A stretch of 64,000 nucleotides of DNA from Cryptocoryne crispatula var. balansae (taxonomy: Eukaryota; Streptophyta; Magnoliopsida; Alismatales; Araceae). The stretch lies in assembly GCA_036172225.1 (NCBI GenBank), contig CM069935.1, positions 14,977,297 through 15,041,296 on the forward strand, written 5' to 3'. How positions within the stretch are numbered: the stretch's first letter is position 1; every line of letters begins with the position of its first letter. The position numbers and the translations under genes were made by a program. The notes below the pieces were generated by a model. The model searched no databases. It saw only the letters and a list, made by a program, of their open reading frames with translations, and had not been told where the DNA came from. This document shows, one piece after another, positions 44,402 through 56,574 of this stretch.

Positions 44402-45216
44402 TAAAAGCTTCGCTCTCCGCCATCACGCCAGACGGGAGGGAAAGCAGCTCGCGAGTTGGGTTCTTCCGTCGGCCCGAGAACTGGCCCGACTTCAGCCCGC
44501 GGGCTATTTCTCTTGGCCCGAAACAAGGCCCGACGCTAACCCGGCCCGAGAGTCCATGGGCAAACCCGGCCCATTGCCGCCCCTACCCGCGTGCTTGTCG
44601 CCGTGACCCTCGTCCTTCTCTCTCTCTCTTCTCGTCGTGTGCCCGTGTGAATGCAGCGTAGCCGTGAAACCCCCTCTCTCTCCCCCATGCGCCGTAGGCA
44701 CCACCCTACACGTCTGCGGTCGCCGCCTCCAGCACCCACCCTCATTCTCTCTCTCTTTTGCCTCGCCGCGTATTGATTTTCTCCTGCCATATATCCCCCC
44801 GAGCCGCTCTCCCTCGTTCTCTCTCTCTATCTCACAGTTTCTCTCTCTCTATTTCGCCCTCTCCCCCTCCAAAGCATTGCGGCCTCCCTGTCCCCTTGTC
44901 GTCCGCGTCACTGCCATGGCACCTGCGCATGGAGTGATGCCTGCGTGCACACGTGCGCTTCGTGTTGGACGTCGCGATCCACCCTCCTCTCTCCTCGCAC
45001 GCATCCGCATGGCCACCTCTAGTCACCACCCACCTCCCTACTTCGCCCTTCGCCATCCGTGCACCTCATCGCCTCGCAGCACCACGTCCTACGCCCTGTC
45101 GTCCTGCCTCCATGCCTTGTCGTGCCTCTACGCACCTCAACCGTCGTTGTGCCAACCTCCCAGCCACATCTCCTTGACGTTGCTGTGCGCCTACAACCGC
45201 TGCTGATGCCATTTTT

Positions 45217-46702
45217 GATAGAAATGTATGCCGTATAAGCCAATCATATATGATATGATTCGACATTTCTAGAAATATCTCATTCAATTAATCAGGCAAA
45301 TCTTCATTATAAGCTCTTATTAGATACGAATATCATAATGAAGTCCTTAATCAAATACAATGATGATTAAATCATGATGAGATCATGATAATGAGATTGA
45401 TCATCTAGAGGTATTTGATCTAAATGTTCCTAGTCATAGGATACTTGAGACGGGACATCAAGGATCCGGATAGACTAGTGTATGTGATGTCTTCTCATGT
45501 GATGAAGACGACCGATCTCATTGGTCATTAGTGTGGAGACACTGAGATACACATACAGGTGCTCATTAGTTGAATGAGTTCACCGAATCGACCGAATTAG
45601 AAACCCCGAATGGTATCTTACCGACCTGACAATCAGGGTCTTCTATCATCACGGTTGCATGGTTGGACCTTTGACCTGAGTCGCCAAAGATGCCTTGTTG
45701 GGTGGAACTTGTGCTTTGACCATTGACTTATGGATCACAATTTAGATGGTCCTATATAGCGATGGATCGGGTACAAGGAAAATCCGATGGAGACAATTGA
45801 GCGGACAACAAGGGATCGTCCACTCTCGGTAAGTGAGAGTGAATGTCCTATGGGATAGTACTCTAAATCCCTGGCCAGGGTAGATAGGATAATTGGAAAA
45901 GGAGTTTTCCAATTGATCCAATTCCGAGTACAAGATCCTATAGAGTCGGTACACTAAGGAGTTGACAGTCGATGCCGTACTTCTTTCCGACCGGGACATT
46001 GGATGGATGGGGGTTTATATCCATGTGGTAACTGATGATGGAAAGGCTCAATGGAGATGAGATTATCCCCATAGCCATTTGGGATCATGGGATGTGGCTT
46101 GTACCCTTCATGATCGGTAGGCCGATTAATCTGTTATCGGATAACAGATTTAATTAAATTAAATAGAATTGTTCTATTTTATTTAGGTCTCAACCAAATA
46201 GGCTATTGGGCCTAGTGGGTCACACACAAAAGGACTTATCCACAAGTACAGGGGCATGGGCGTAATTTATGGAGATTTTGGGTTTTTATGAAAAATTCCA
46301 TAATTCTCTATAAATACTAATGGTTTCAGCCAAACCCCATCAAGCCAAGGGTGAAAACCACGTCCCTAGCCTCCTCCCTACCTCCTCCTCTCTCTGGAAG
46401 GTGTCCATGGTCGATGGAGCTCCGTTCGGGAAGATTCTCGAGGCCGGCGCGAAGGGAGAACCTGCTGTGGATGAAGTTCGTGTGGATACTACTGGAGACC
46501 GGACGCTTGAACGGTTTGAAGAGCTTGAGAAGCTCATCTCCTTCCTCTCCATGGGATTATATGAATCCCTATCAGGTATATTCGAACCCGATTTGATCGG
46601 TTTTCGGTTTTCGTCGTTCGGTTCTGATTGAGATAGATTCTAAGGGAACCCATAGGAATCGTCGCTTCCGCTGCACCAAATTTTAATGGACGATTCCTTA
46701 CA
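45217..46702 (+). mobile_element. Solo LTR of the Copia family
   Basis: TGATAGAAATGTATGCC to GACGATTCCTTACA, 1,486 bp, with exact 5-bp target duplication ATTTT (45212-45216 and 46703-46707). No primer site follows. It lies inside the second 3-kb LTR. Confidence 0.92.
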
Positions 46703-48460
46703 ATTTTTTCGTTGATCCGCCAAGGTGAGCCTCGCCATTTCTATTTCTTATTTTATCTTGGGATTTTTATATATATTCATAATTTATTAAAATATTGATA
46801 TCCTTCCCGTTGATCATCGCCATTTGCCGTTGTCGTTGCCGTTCCGTGATCATCGTCCAACCAGTTTCCATTTGGACTTCGGATAATGGTTATCTTCATT
46901 GAGGTAGGCATCCCAACTTATCCTTAACATACCAATATGTTAATTAATATGTTAAAATATATTTATCTGATACATAGTTAGAAATTATTAAATAATTGAT
47001 AATTTAATTGTTTTATTGTCTGCATGAGTTTATGAAAATGTCATACATGTCATTCATATTTAGTTTCATGCAACTCCATGTGTAGTGTTAATTAGATACA
47101 TATTGATTTATTTATGGTTTGAGAATTACTAGAAAATAAATATGTAATTGTGAAAATTGAATTATGACTGTTAAGATTATAATTATATCCGATTCATGTT
47201 ATGTATGATCTTGAAGATTAATAATTGACAAATTGAATTGGAAATTGAATTGATATGATAATTTCTTAGCATAATTAATTAACTTATATTCATAGGGCAT
47301 AAAATTGTAAAGTGCATTATTTAATGAATTGGTATTGAATTGTGATTAATTGAAGTTATCATATCTAATTATGTTGTATATTCTATTCTAATTGAGTCAA
47401 TTGCATGAATTGGAATATAATTGAATTATTTTTCCTGATTGGGTCTATTACATGAATTTTGGCATTAATTGAATGGTCTGCATGTGTCGACATGATTGTG
47501 ATTAATGGCATGATGATGGTTAATTGCATAATTTTGTGAATGGATAGAATGATTGGCATGGTTTAATGATTTGGCTATCTGGTGGAGTTAAATTGTATAA
47601 TTAGTTATTGCATTGAAAATTGTATGAGTAATTATATGGCTTTTACTTGTGAAATGTTATTGATGCTATGATACATGTTATGTAATATTTTCTTCTATAG
47701 TCTATGATAGAATCGCCCATGGGCAGCAATGGAAATAGATTGATCCGGTGCATCCTTCGATCTCGGATACTGCAGTTTATCCTAAGTACGCCCCTGCCTA
47801 GATGTACTTTGGGATTTAACTTACTATATGGTACTTATTATATATATTTAGAGCTGTAGTGAGGATCGCCCAGTATAGCATATGATTTACTTAGACCTAT
47901 GGAATTGGAATGGCATTAAAGCATGCACAGTAGGCTCATGTAAGTCCAGGTGGCATGGCATGTAGAATAAATGTGTGGTTAAATAGAAAGATAGTCAAGT
48001 ACATGTAGAGTCAGGTTTAAAAGGCAATTAAGTGGAAGGAATCCAATTTAGATAAATAAACTTGATAAATAGTTTATATGATATTATAGTAATTGGTTGG
48101 TCTGGTTTTTGTATGTAAATATCAATAAGATTTGTTAATATAATAGGAAAGTTGGATATAAGTCCTACTAAGTCTGTGTGACTCATTCCTATTCCTTTAA
48201 CATTTTTCAGGTAACCAGGTTTAGTGCAGCAGAAGCGTAGTGGACCAGGATTAGTGCAGAAGAGGACTAGAGAATTTGATTTATAAATGGTTTATATTGA
48301 AATCAAGGTATGATTTATTTTTGGAATTGAATCATTTGTTTTATTAATTGGGACCTGTTATTGTTCAATTTTTCCAAACCGACGTAGTTTAGGTGTTGAT
48401 TCCCCAGTCCCGTCGCCGGATTTATTCCGCTGCGCAGGTTAGGAAATCCAGGGCGTGACA

Positions 48461-48816
48461 ACACCATACCAAGTAATGCAAGTATATCATCACTTTAGAC
48501 ATTGGTCCAATCCCAATTTATTGCTACATATGACGCTAATAAAAGTATCTCTTAAGTAAATTGAGATACCTCAATTATCAATTATGTCATATTATCCTTA
48601 AAAAGACATACTATCATGATGTTTTTAACATGAAAAATTAGATAAACAAATTAAGATTTATAAACATATTTTCATCAATTGATAAAATTTCTCATTGTCT
48701 TGAATAATGGTTCCATCAGGCTGTTATTGAGTTTGTGTCATTTGGAAGATTTCTAGACATGGAGGACAATTGATTGTGAGTTAGAAACTAGACCAAACCA
48801 ATTTTGAAAGGCCTTA
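48461..48816. other. Unassigned intergenic segment
   Basis: I see nothing beyond AT-rich DNA between two repeats. Confidence 0.35.
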
Positions 48817-50506
48817 TAGGGTGTTTGGTAACTCTTTTAATTTTGAGACAATCTCATTTTTGAAATCAAGATTACCTGACTTCTTAATTTTAATTTTAAA
48901 ATCAAAGAAGTTCAATCATTTTGTGTTTGGCAAAACTCTTATAAATTTTAAAATTTTTAGAGTAATGTTTGGTTATTACTTAAAAATCAAATTAACTTCT
49001 ATGACGCATAGTACATGTCAATATAACGTAGCATCTCACAACATCTATATTTATTTAATATCAACTTATGACTACCAAAGTGTGGCTGATCAGCGTACAT
49101 ACATTGCCAGATGACATATATTCAAAATATGTGGCTGATTTGAAAAACACAACATCAGATTTTATAGGTGACTCAATAGACTGTCGGGATGCTTATATTT
49201 GTTGATCTGACTGCTGGGATACTTATATGTGGCTGATTTGAAAATTACACCTTGTCAAATAGATCTAAAATATGACCGCGGCAGCGAAGCTGGAGGAGAA
49301 GCCGGATGTAGAGAACAAGGGGGCGACGAACACAGAGAAAGGAAGGGCGGGAAGGGGGGGTCCTGCCGTCGGATCCCAAATAGAGCTACAATAGTTGTGC
49401 ATCCATCTCCACCTGTGTCGCGGCGAGGTTAAAGATGAGGCTTCCGCAAGAGGTAGACTGAGCAGGTCCTCCCCCTGTTTACAACGCTTGAATACCTGGT
49501 GGGCCAGTGCTGGTGCTGCGGCGAGATTGAAGATGGGGCCGCCGTGAGAGGGAGACCAAGAAGATGTATGAAAGAGAGAAGGGGTACCTACTTCGGCCGC
49601 TAAGATCAGAGGAGTGCGCTGCGGGAGAATGTGCTTCTCGTTGTATCGAGCGAAGATGATCGACAGCGAGAGGTCAAGCCTGCACTTGTCGACAGAGATG
49701 GAGGGCTACGGCGATGATGGAGATGACAACAATATTGGCGACGGTGTAGCATCCTCCAAGAGCAGCGGCAGCGGGAAGGCCAGAGAGGTCAATCCAGGAG
49801 CGATACTGCAATGGCACCACATCCTCCAAGTGTGGCTCCTAGTCAATCCTCCAGGAGTGCCGCATCCTCCGGGAGAGGGCGGGATCGCGGCAGTGGCGTC
49901 CACCCGGCCTGGTAAGACGGGGCGCGGTTCGCTGGAGATGGCGAGAGGGAGGGGGATCGCTTCGTTGGTTGGCGGCCGTCGGAGGAGCAGGGTGCGGTGG
50001 CAGTGGCCTCCACCCGGCTGGGCAAGACGGGGCGGGGTTCCCGGGAGACGACGAGTAGAACCCTATGAGAGGGAGAGGGGGGGATCACTTCGGCGGCTGG
50101 CAGCCGCCAGAGGAGTGGGATGCGGCGTCCACCTCGCTAGGCAAGACAGCAGCAACATCCCAAGAGACAGCAAGTAGAACCCGACGAGAGGGAGACGGAG
50201 GCGTCGAGAGAGGAAGGCACGGGCATCGGCTGCTTCTCTCCTGAAAACAAAATAGCTTTTCCTTTGTTTTTTTTTACAAGAGAGATATTATGAGGTGGTT
50301 TCCTCATTTCTTAAAAAAGAGGAGCGCTGTAAAAGTATAACCGAACACATTGCCTTTTTCAGTTTTAAATTTTAGGTAAAAAAAGAGAAAAGATCGTATC
50401 TAAAGAAGAATTGAAAGATCGTACAAATTTTGATTTGAAAGGTTTTAGAAATCAAACCAAATCAATTTATTTAATTCACTAGTTTGATTTGTTTTGAAAG
50501 GCCTTA
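48817..50506. mobile_element. Unclassified element flanked by a 15-bp direct repeat
   Basis: TTTTGAAAGGCCTTA occurs at 48802-48816 and again at 50492-50506. The left end starts TAGGGTGTTTGGTAACTC. A partly inverted relative of that end, ATAACCGAACACATT, lies at 50338-50352. The inside holds a GC-rich block (49255-50230) with three imperfect copies of a 112-120-bp unit containing GTCCACCCGGC and AAGACGGGGC. No protein recognised. Further GTGTGTTTGAATTT-like ends near 50830-50950 suggest several nested or degraded copies. Confidence 0.35.
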
Positions 50507-52689
50507 AAAATCAAAACTATTTACTGTTTTATCATTGTCTTGGTATTCACCCCCTCATCATGTAATTTGAAACAATAATTATTATTAAAAAAATAATTTT
50601 TTAATCTACAATTGATAAGAGCTTTTGCTTGTTAAATTTGTAAAAAAAATACAGACCACACATAATTGATGATGCTAAGATATTTTTTTTTCAGAATGCA
50701 AGATTTATTTTACAACTAAATTAAACAACAAAATCAACAAACTAAAAAATTTAACATATTCAAAACATATTTATATAAATCCTAAAACCAACAAAATCAC
50801 CAAATTAAGATAAATTCACACTCAAACAAACCCTAAACTAACAAAATTCTTGTAAATTCAGACACCCTAAGAATTCTAAAATTTGAAATTTTAGCAAAAA
50901 GGTTGATATGAATTTCAATAAAAATCCCCAAATCAAATTCAAACACACTAAGAAGTCACAAATGCCCATCACATTATTTTAGATTTTATGTGTACTACTC
51001 TTATGCGGCGTGCTTCTTCCTCCTCTCCCGTTCCATCTCCCTCTTCCCTGCTTCTACCAGTTTAGGTGATTTCTTGTTGGGGGGGGGGGGGCGAGGCCTC
51101 TTTAATGTGTGACTTCTTCGATGGTTGCATTCTCTTTTGGATGTCTCCGATGCTTGTGTTGTTTGTTGCATAGTGCTCAATTGAGGGGCAACGCTAAAAG
51201 GTATCTTTTGGTTCAATCTGGTGATCAGCTATTTAATGTCTATATTCAGAAAGATTTTTGAAGCATTTGTTCATCACCAGTCATGCCTTCCTTCGTTATT
51301 ATGGTACTTGGTCCTCTGTTTGGTATTTTCTTGTTTCAAAAATTTTTGAATGTTGTGTTGTTGGTCACTTTGGCATGTCTGCGGTGGGGTGGCGTTGTTG
51401 TAGTGGGGAGGCATTGTTGCCTCCACATTGGGGAAAAGGCCCATGGTGGTGCCCTAGGTTATCTTTGGAGAGAGAGAGAGAGAGAGAGAGCTTCATGCAA
51501 GCCCCATTGGCTTTCATCGCTTCTTCTTATATGGTTTCTAGCATATTTTGGTTGTGATTTGTGGTCGGAGTTTTGCGTATGTTCTTCTAGTTCTAGTCTG
51601 AGTGCTTCCTTTATAGGGTTGCCATAGTGCTAGTTGCTCCTATTACTACTAGAGTCATTACCAGGACATACTGTTGCACCATCGGTAGCCACCGTAGTGC
51701 CACAACAATGCCATCATAAAATGGACAACACCGCCATCATACTTCTTTGACCATCAAAACTACACCACCACCATCTAGTAACTTTGCTACCATCGACCGC
51801 TGCTTTAGTTCTACAGCGCCCCCATTAGTGTGCACATTGTGTAGTGCCATCGAGTTCCTTGTTTGCTCCTCTGACTGTTGTTTCTTTCCATCTCCTCTAT
51901 GCGCCTTTTGCCCTAAAAGCTAGAGTAGGTACTTTTTAAGTTGAAGTCTAGCTTAGTAGAGGTATTTAATCATAGATCTTTACAATATCGTTGACCGAAT
52001 TATTGATATTTGCATATCTAACATTACATGTTGCATATAACCTTTAAGCAAAATATAATTGTAGATACAATTTTTGCTTAACAAAAAATTAAATTTTTTT
52101 GTATCTTTTAATAAGATTGGCATAGTGTGTATACTATAAAAGTTTAGTGTAACCATGCTATGTTAATTAAATTCAACACATTCCTGCCTATTATTTTCAT
52201 TTGAAATTTGAGCTGCATATAGTTGAGTAAATCAATCTATTTGTTATCTTTTGTTAATTCATATCAATCTTGCTAGATTGATTCCTAAATTGTATGCTCT
52301 AATAGTTAATTGTTTGCATCATATTTAGCTTTGGAATGATTGTTAATTTTTTTCATAAACTTAACACACACCAATTCTTTGATATAGTTTAAATCATTCT
52401 TATACATTTTTGTTATTGTCGATCCCTAGCCCAGATGAGATAAAGATAGGATTGCGATAGGTGACAACCAATGTAAAACATATGTCAATTATTTCTTATG
52501 GATTCATAATTTATTTATTCTTGTGTCAGTTTAGGAGGGAACCCAAGGGTAAGGTGTACTGTAATTTTGGTTAGTGCAAGATCCACCCACCTAGTTTTGT
52601 TCGTTTTGCAAAATAGGGAATTTGTTGGGGGTAGGTTTCTAGGGTAGGGAGGGTGTTGGATTAGGAAGAGTGGGACAAACTTGAGCTCC
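50507..52689. other. Unassigned region before the LINE
   Basis: Contains a run of 13 G (about 51078-51090), an AG microsatellite (about 51470-51490) and overlapping ORFs at 51258-51627 without recognisable motifs. The part from about 51640 may be the 5' region of the LINE, but no landmark proves it. Confidence 0.3.
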
Positions 52690-53415
52690 TGTAACTGTCA
52701 GAGTAGGAGAGTGTACAATCCTAGCCCTAGTTAGGTTAAGTCGGAGACAAGGTTACTTATTAGTATTTGGAATATAGCAACCCTCACAAGTAAGTTGATG
52801 GAGCTAGTGAACATGATGGAGAGGTGTTGGATCAATGCATTCAAGAAACCAAATGGAAAGGAGAGAAAGCCAAAGTGGTGGGAAAGTCAGGTTTTAAATT
52901 CTGGTATACCAGGCATGAATACAATAAAAATAGAGTAGGAATCATTTAGGATAGTACTCTCAAGGACAAGGTTGTGTTTGTGGTTTGAGTGGGAGATAGG
53001 ATTATTCTAATTAAGATAATTCCTCATTAAGAGGTAATCAATGTAATTAGTACTTATGCACCATAAGTAGGTGCAAGTAGTAAGTTAAAAGCTCAATTCT
53101 AGGATGACATGGACAGTATCATGCAAAAGATACCAAACGAGGAGAGCATATTGATTCATGGCAATCTCAATAGTCACATCGGGTCCCACGGAAGTTGATT
53201 TGAGAGCATTACGGGGGCTTTGGATATGATCTCAATAGTCACATCGGGTCCCATGGAAGTTGATTTGAGAGCATCCACGGGGGCTTTGGATATGGGGAGC
53301 CAAATGAAAAGGGAAAAAATATTTTGAAGTTTACAGTGGCCTATAGTTTGATCCTAGCGAATACCCAATTCATCAAGAAAGACTCCCACCTAGTAATATT
53401 TAAGAGTGTAAGGAG
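52690..53415 (+). pseudogene. RTE-type LINE endonuclease remnant, left part
   Basis: Readings in several frames give the order typical of an APE-type endonuclease of plant RTE elements: a GNIATLTSKLMELV-like start (intact form GT.NIGTLTGK..ELV), then QETKWKG-, ISTYAP-, and GNLNSHIGS-like motifs, then KKDSHLVIFKS. Stops and shifts are frequent. The enzyme would nick target DNA for reverse transcription. A 65-bp direct duplication (53164-53228 and 53229-53294) falls within it. Confidence 0.7.
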
Positions 53416-54896
53416 TGTAAGGAATCAATACATGACAGCGGAAAAATATTTGATTCCTTGAAACCATGATCTTTGCCATGGTCGATGCCGAACGAGTAAA
53501 ACCAAGAACCAAATATGAAGTAGAACGAGAGTACCTCATAGGATTTCCAAAATCCCTCACCATGGATGAAGAGAGGACATTCCTCCTTGCTAAAAACCGT
53601 TCAAGTGTCTGATCTCCAGCAATATCTACACGATCTGCTTCAATAGATGAGTTCTCCCTTCCTTCGGGCCTCTAGAAACCTTCTAGATCCAAGCTTGACC
53701 ATGGGAGATCACCTTCTAGAGGAGAGAGGAGGAAGAGAGGATACTTGGGACGTGCTCCAGCCCTATGGCTTGTTAAGGTTTGACTTCATAAGCCAATTAT
53801 ATATAGAAGATAGAATTTTTCACAAAACCTAAAAACTTCTATAAAATTACATCCATGCCCTCTTCTTATTGACCAGATCTAATGTGTGTGACCCACAGGC
53901 CTAATAGTCAATTTGGTTGAAGCCTTAATTAATTTAAAAGAACAATTCATTTAAACTAAATCAAAACCGTTATCGGATAATAGTTTTTATAACTTTCTAA
54001 TCATAAAGGGTATAAGGCACATCCTATGATCCCAAATGACTTTGAGGAGTTAAATAACATCCATTGAGTATTTCCATCATCAATTACCACACATATTTAA
54101 ATTCTCGTTCATACAATGTCCCAGTCGGTCAAGGGTTCGGCACTAACTATCAACCCCTAAATATTCTAACTCTATGGGATCTTGTACTCAGGTTCGGATC
54201 AATTGTAAGACTCCTTTTCCAATTATCCTAAGTACCATGGCCAAGGATTTAGAGTACTATCCCATAGGTCATTCTCTCCCTCTTACCGAGAGTGAACGAT
54301 CCCTTGTTGTCCACTCAATTGCCTCCACCGAGTTTCTCTTGCACCCAATACATCAACTACACTAGACCATCAAGATGGTAATCCATAAGTCAATAATCAA
54401 AGTACAAGATATATCTGGTAAGACATCTTTGGTGACTCAGGTCAAAGATCCAACCGTGCTATTGAGATGTAAGAATAACCTGATAGATAGTTCGGTAAGA
54501 TACCGATCAAGTGTTCCTAAATTGGTCAGTTCAGTGAACTCATTCCACTAATGAGCACCTATGTGTGTATCTCAGTGTCCCCACACTGTTGACCAATGAG
54601 ATCAGTCATTCTCATCACATGAAAAGACATCACACACACTAGTTTATTCAAATTCTTGATGTCCCGTCTCAAGGATCTTATAACTAGGAGCCTCTAGATG
54701 ATCGATCTCATTATCATGATCTCATCATGATTCAATCATCATTGCATATGATCAAGGACTTCATTATCATATACGCTTCTAATAAAAGCTAGTAACGAAG
54801 TTTTGCCTATTTAATTGAATGAGATATTCCTAGAAATGTTGAATCATATCATATATGATTGGCTTTTAGGGCATACATTTCTATCATGGAATAGGA
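53416..54896 (-). mobile_element. Solo LTR of the Copia family, minus strand, inserted in the LINE
   Basis: + strand TGTAAGGAATC to GCATACATTTCTATCA, 1,481 bp, reverse of the family. The flanks AGGAG and TGGAA agree at three of five positions; both can derive from AGGAA, which restores the LINE reading across the gap. Confidence 0.82.
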
Positions 54897-55090
54897 TCCA
54901 GGTTGATTACCAGGAAGGTAGGTCATGCTTTTTGTAAAGATTGTAAAGTCATATATAGTGAAGCGCTCAAAACTCAGCATAAACTCTTAGTCTTGAATTT
55001 AAGGTCCTAGGATAGTTGCATATGGTGCGGTGAAGGGGTTCACCTAAATCAAATGGCATGAACTAAAAGAAATTAAGTAGGAGGTATTTG
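54897..55090 (+). pseudogene. RTE-type LINE remnant, right part
   Basis: Continues the same element after the LTR: SRLITRKVG, then CKDCKVIYSEALKTQHKLLV, matching the QIDY-type and CKDCKVIP.E..TTQHRLLV motifs that end RTE endonuclease domains. It is cut by the Copia LTR at 55091. Confidence 0.72.
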
Positions 55091-56560
55091 TGATAGAAAT
55101 ATATGCCCAACAAGCTAATCATATGTGATATGATTTTACATTTCCTGTAATATCTTATTCAGTATAAATGGCATAATCTTTATTACTTGCACTATCGAGA
55201 TGTGTCTATCGTAATGAAGTCTTAGGTTGCATGCAATGACGATTGAATCATGATGTGATCATGATAATGAGATCAATCATCTAAAAGTATGTACTCTAAA
55301 TGTTCCTAGTCATAGGATCCTTGAGACGGGACATCAAGGATCCGGTAAGACTATTGTATATGATATCTTCTCATATGATGAAAATGACCAATCTCATTGG
55401 TCATCAATGTGGGGACACTGAGATACATGTATAGGTGCTCATTAGAGGAATAAGTTCACTAAATTGACTAATATAAAATCCCTGAATGGTATCTTACCGA
55501 ACTGTCGATCAGGGTATTCTATCATCACGATGGCACGGTTGGATCTTTGACTTGAGTTGCCAAAGATGTCTTGTCTGGCGTACCATGTATTTTGACTATT
55601 GACTTATGAATCACTTAGTAATATGATCATGTATAGTTAATGGGTTGGGTATATAGGAAACCCGATGGAGACAATTGAGCAGATAATAGGGAATCATTCA
55701 CTCTTGGTAGAGAAATAGAATGTCCTATAGATAGTACTCTAAATCTTTGGCCAAGGTAGATAGGATAATTAAAAAAGGGTTTTCCAATTGATCCAATTAC
55801 GAGTACAAGATTCCATAGTGTTGGTATATTTAGAAGTTGATAGTCAATGTCGTACTCCTATCTGACCAAGACATTGAATGGACGAAAAATTATATCCATG
55901 TGGTAACTATTGATGGAAAGGCTCTTTGGAGAGGAGTTTTATCCTCGAAGCTGTTTGGGATCATAGGACGTGGCTTGTACCATTCATAATCGGTAGACCA
56001 TTAAATCTATTATGAGATAGTAGATTTAATTTACAAGAAGTTTTTCTTTTAAATAAGCCTCAACCAAATGAGCTATTGGGCCTAGTAGGTCACACACATA
56101 AGGGCTAACCCATAAGTTTGGGTGCAAGGGTGTAAATATAGAGAAAGGAGGAGTTTTTGTGAAAACTCCAAATTCTATATATAATAGTGATTTGAGCATG
56201 AGCCCCAGAAGTCAAGGCTGCAAAATTCATCCCTACCTCTCTCCTTCACGTTTTCCCATGCCGGAGGCCGTCAAAAGTCGATGGGAGCTCACCCGGAGCG
56301 AGTCAGAAGGTATGACACGAAGGAGAACCCGACAATGGAGGTAGCTCATGTGGATACGACTAGAGGCTGGCTGAACAAGAATGAGAATGCTCAATCGTCT
56401 CCAATCTTTAGGGATTATTTGAATCCCACAAAGGTACATGTTCGAAATCGTTTTGAATACTAGTTTTGGTGACTTCGTTCGGTTTCGATCGAGACCAAGA
56501 CAATGATATAGGAATCAAAACATTTTCTCTGCACTAATCTAATTGGACAAATTGCCAACA
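55091..56560 (+). repeat. 5' LTR of Copia element 2
   Basis: TGATAGAAATATATGCCC to AAATTGCCAACA, 1,470 bp, followed by a good primer site. Same family as Copia element 1 but a different subgroup in its last 300 bases. Confidence 0.85.
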
Positions 56561-56561
56561 G

Positions 56562-56574
56562 TGGTATCAGAGCC
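56562..56574 (+). promoter_or_regulatory. Primer binding site of Copia element 2
   Basis: TGGTATCAGAGCC, the standard site for initiator tRNA-Met in Copia elements. Confidence 0.88.

Larger units (their letters stand above)
43156..44585 (+). mobile_element. hAT-like non-autonomous element B with captured gene DNA
   Basis: 1,430 bp. Ends TAGGGGTGTCAATGGG and, reversed, TAGGGGCGGCAATGGG. Exact 8-bp target duplication CCCGCGTG at 43148-43155 and 44586-44593. Subterminal arrays of GGCCCGGCCCG (43173-43325 and 44470-44575). The middle is GC-rich with imperfect tandem GCCGGCGGCCCTCCCCTCCG units (43395-44060), then a gene fragment. Confidence 0.9.
42644..48460 (+). mobile_element. Solo LTR, Gypsy (Tekay/Del-like), copy 2, with two nested insertions
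   Basis: Starts TATAACGTCCGTCAAATTTT (first G of TG mutated) and ends GGGCGTGACA. It aligns with 13315-16320 read on the minus strand; the block GGGCAGCA..GGATC..CATC, CTCGGATACTGCA, CTGCCTAGATGTACTTTGGG (47725-47815) is the clearest. Flanks TCACC (42639-42643) and ACACC (48461-48465) agree at four of five positions. Subtracting element B and the Copia solo LTR with their target copies leaves about 2.9 kb, close to the 3,006 bp of copy 1. Confidence 0.75.

Noticed and set aside
43327..44661. ORFs of 200-420 codons on both strands in the GC-rich block of element B
   Set aside because: Same composition effect. Only the short stretch after 44192 looks gene-derived.
51258..51627. Two overlapping ORFs of about 100 codons, one rich in hydrophobic residues
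   Set aside because: They overlap in different frames across an AG microsatellite and show no family motif; no splice or promoter context supports either.
52690..55090. A host gene of the endonuclease/exonuclease/phosphatase family
   Set aside because: The motif order is that of RTE LINE endonucleases and the readings are full of stops and shifts.
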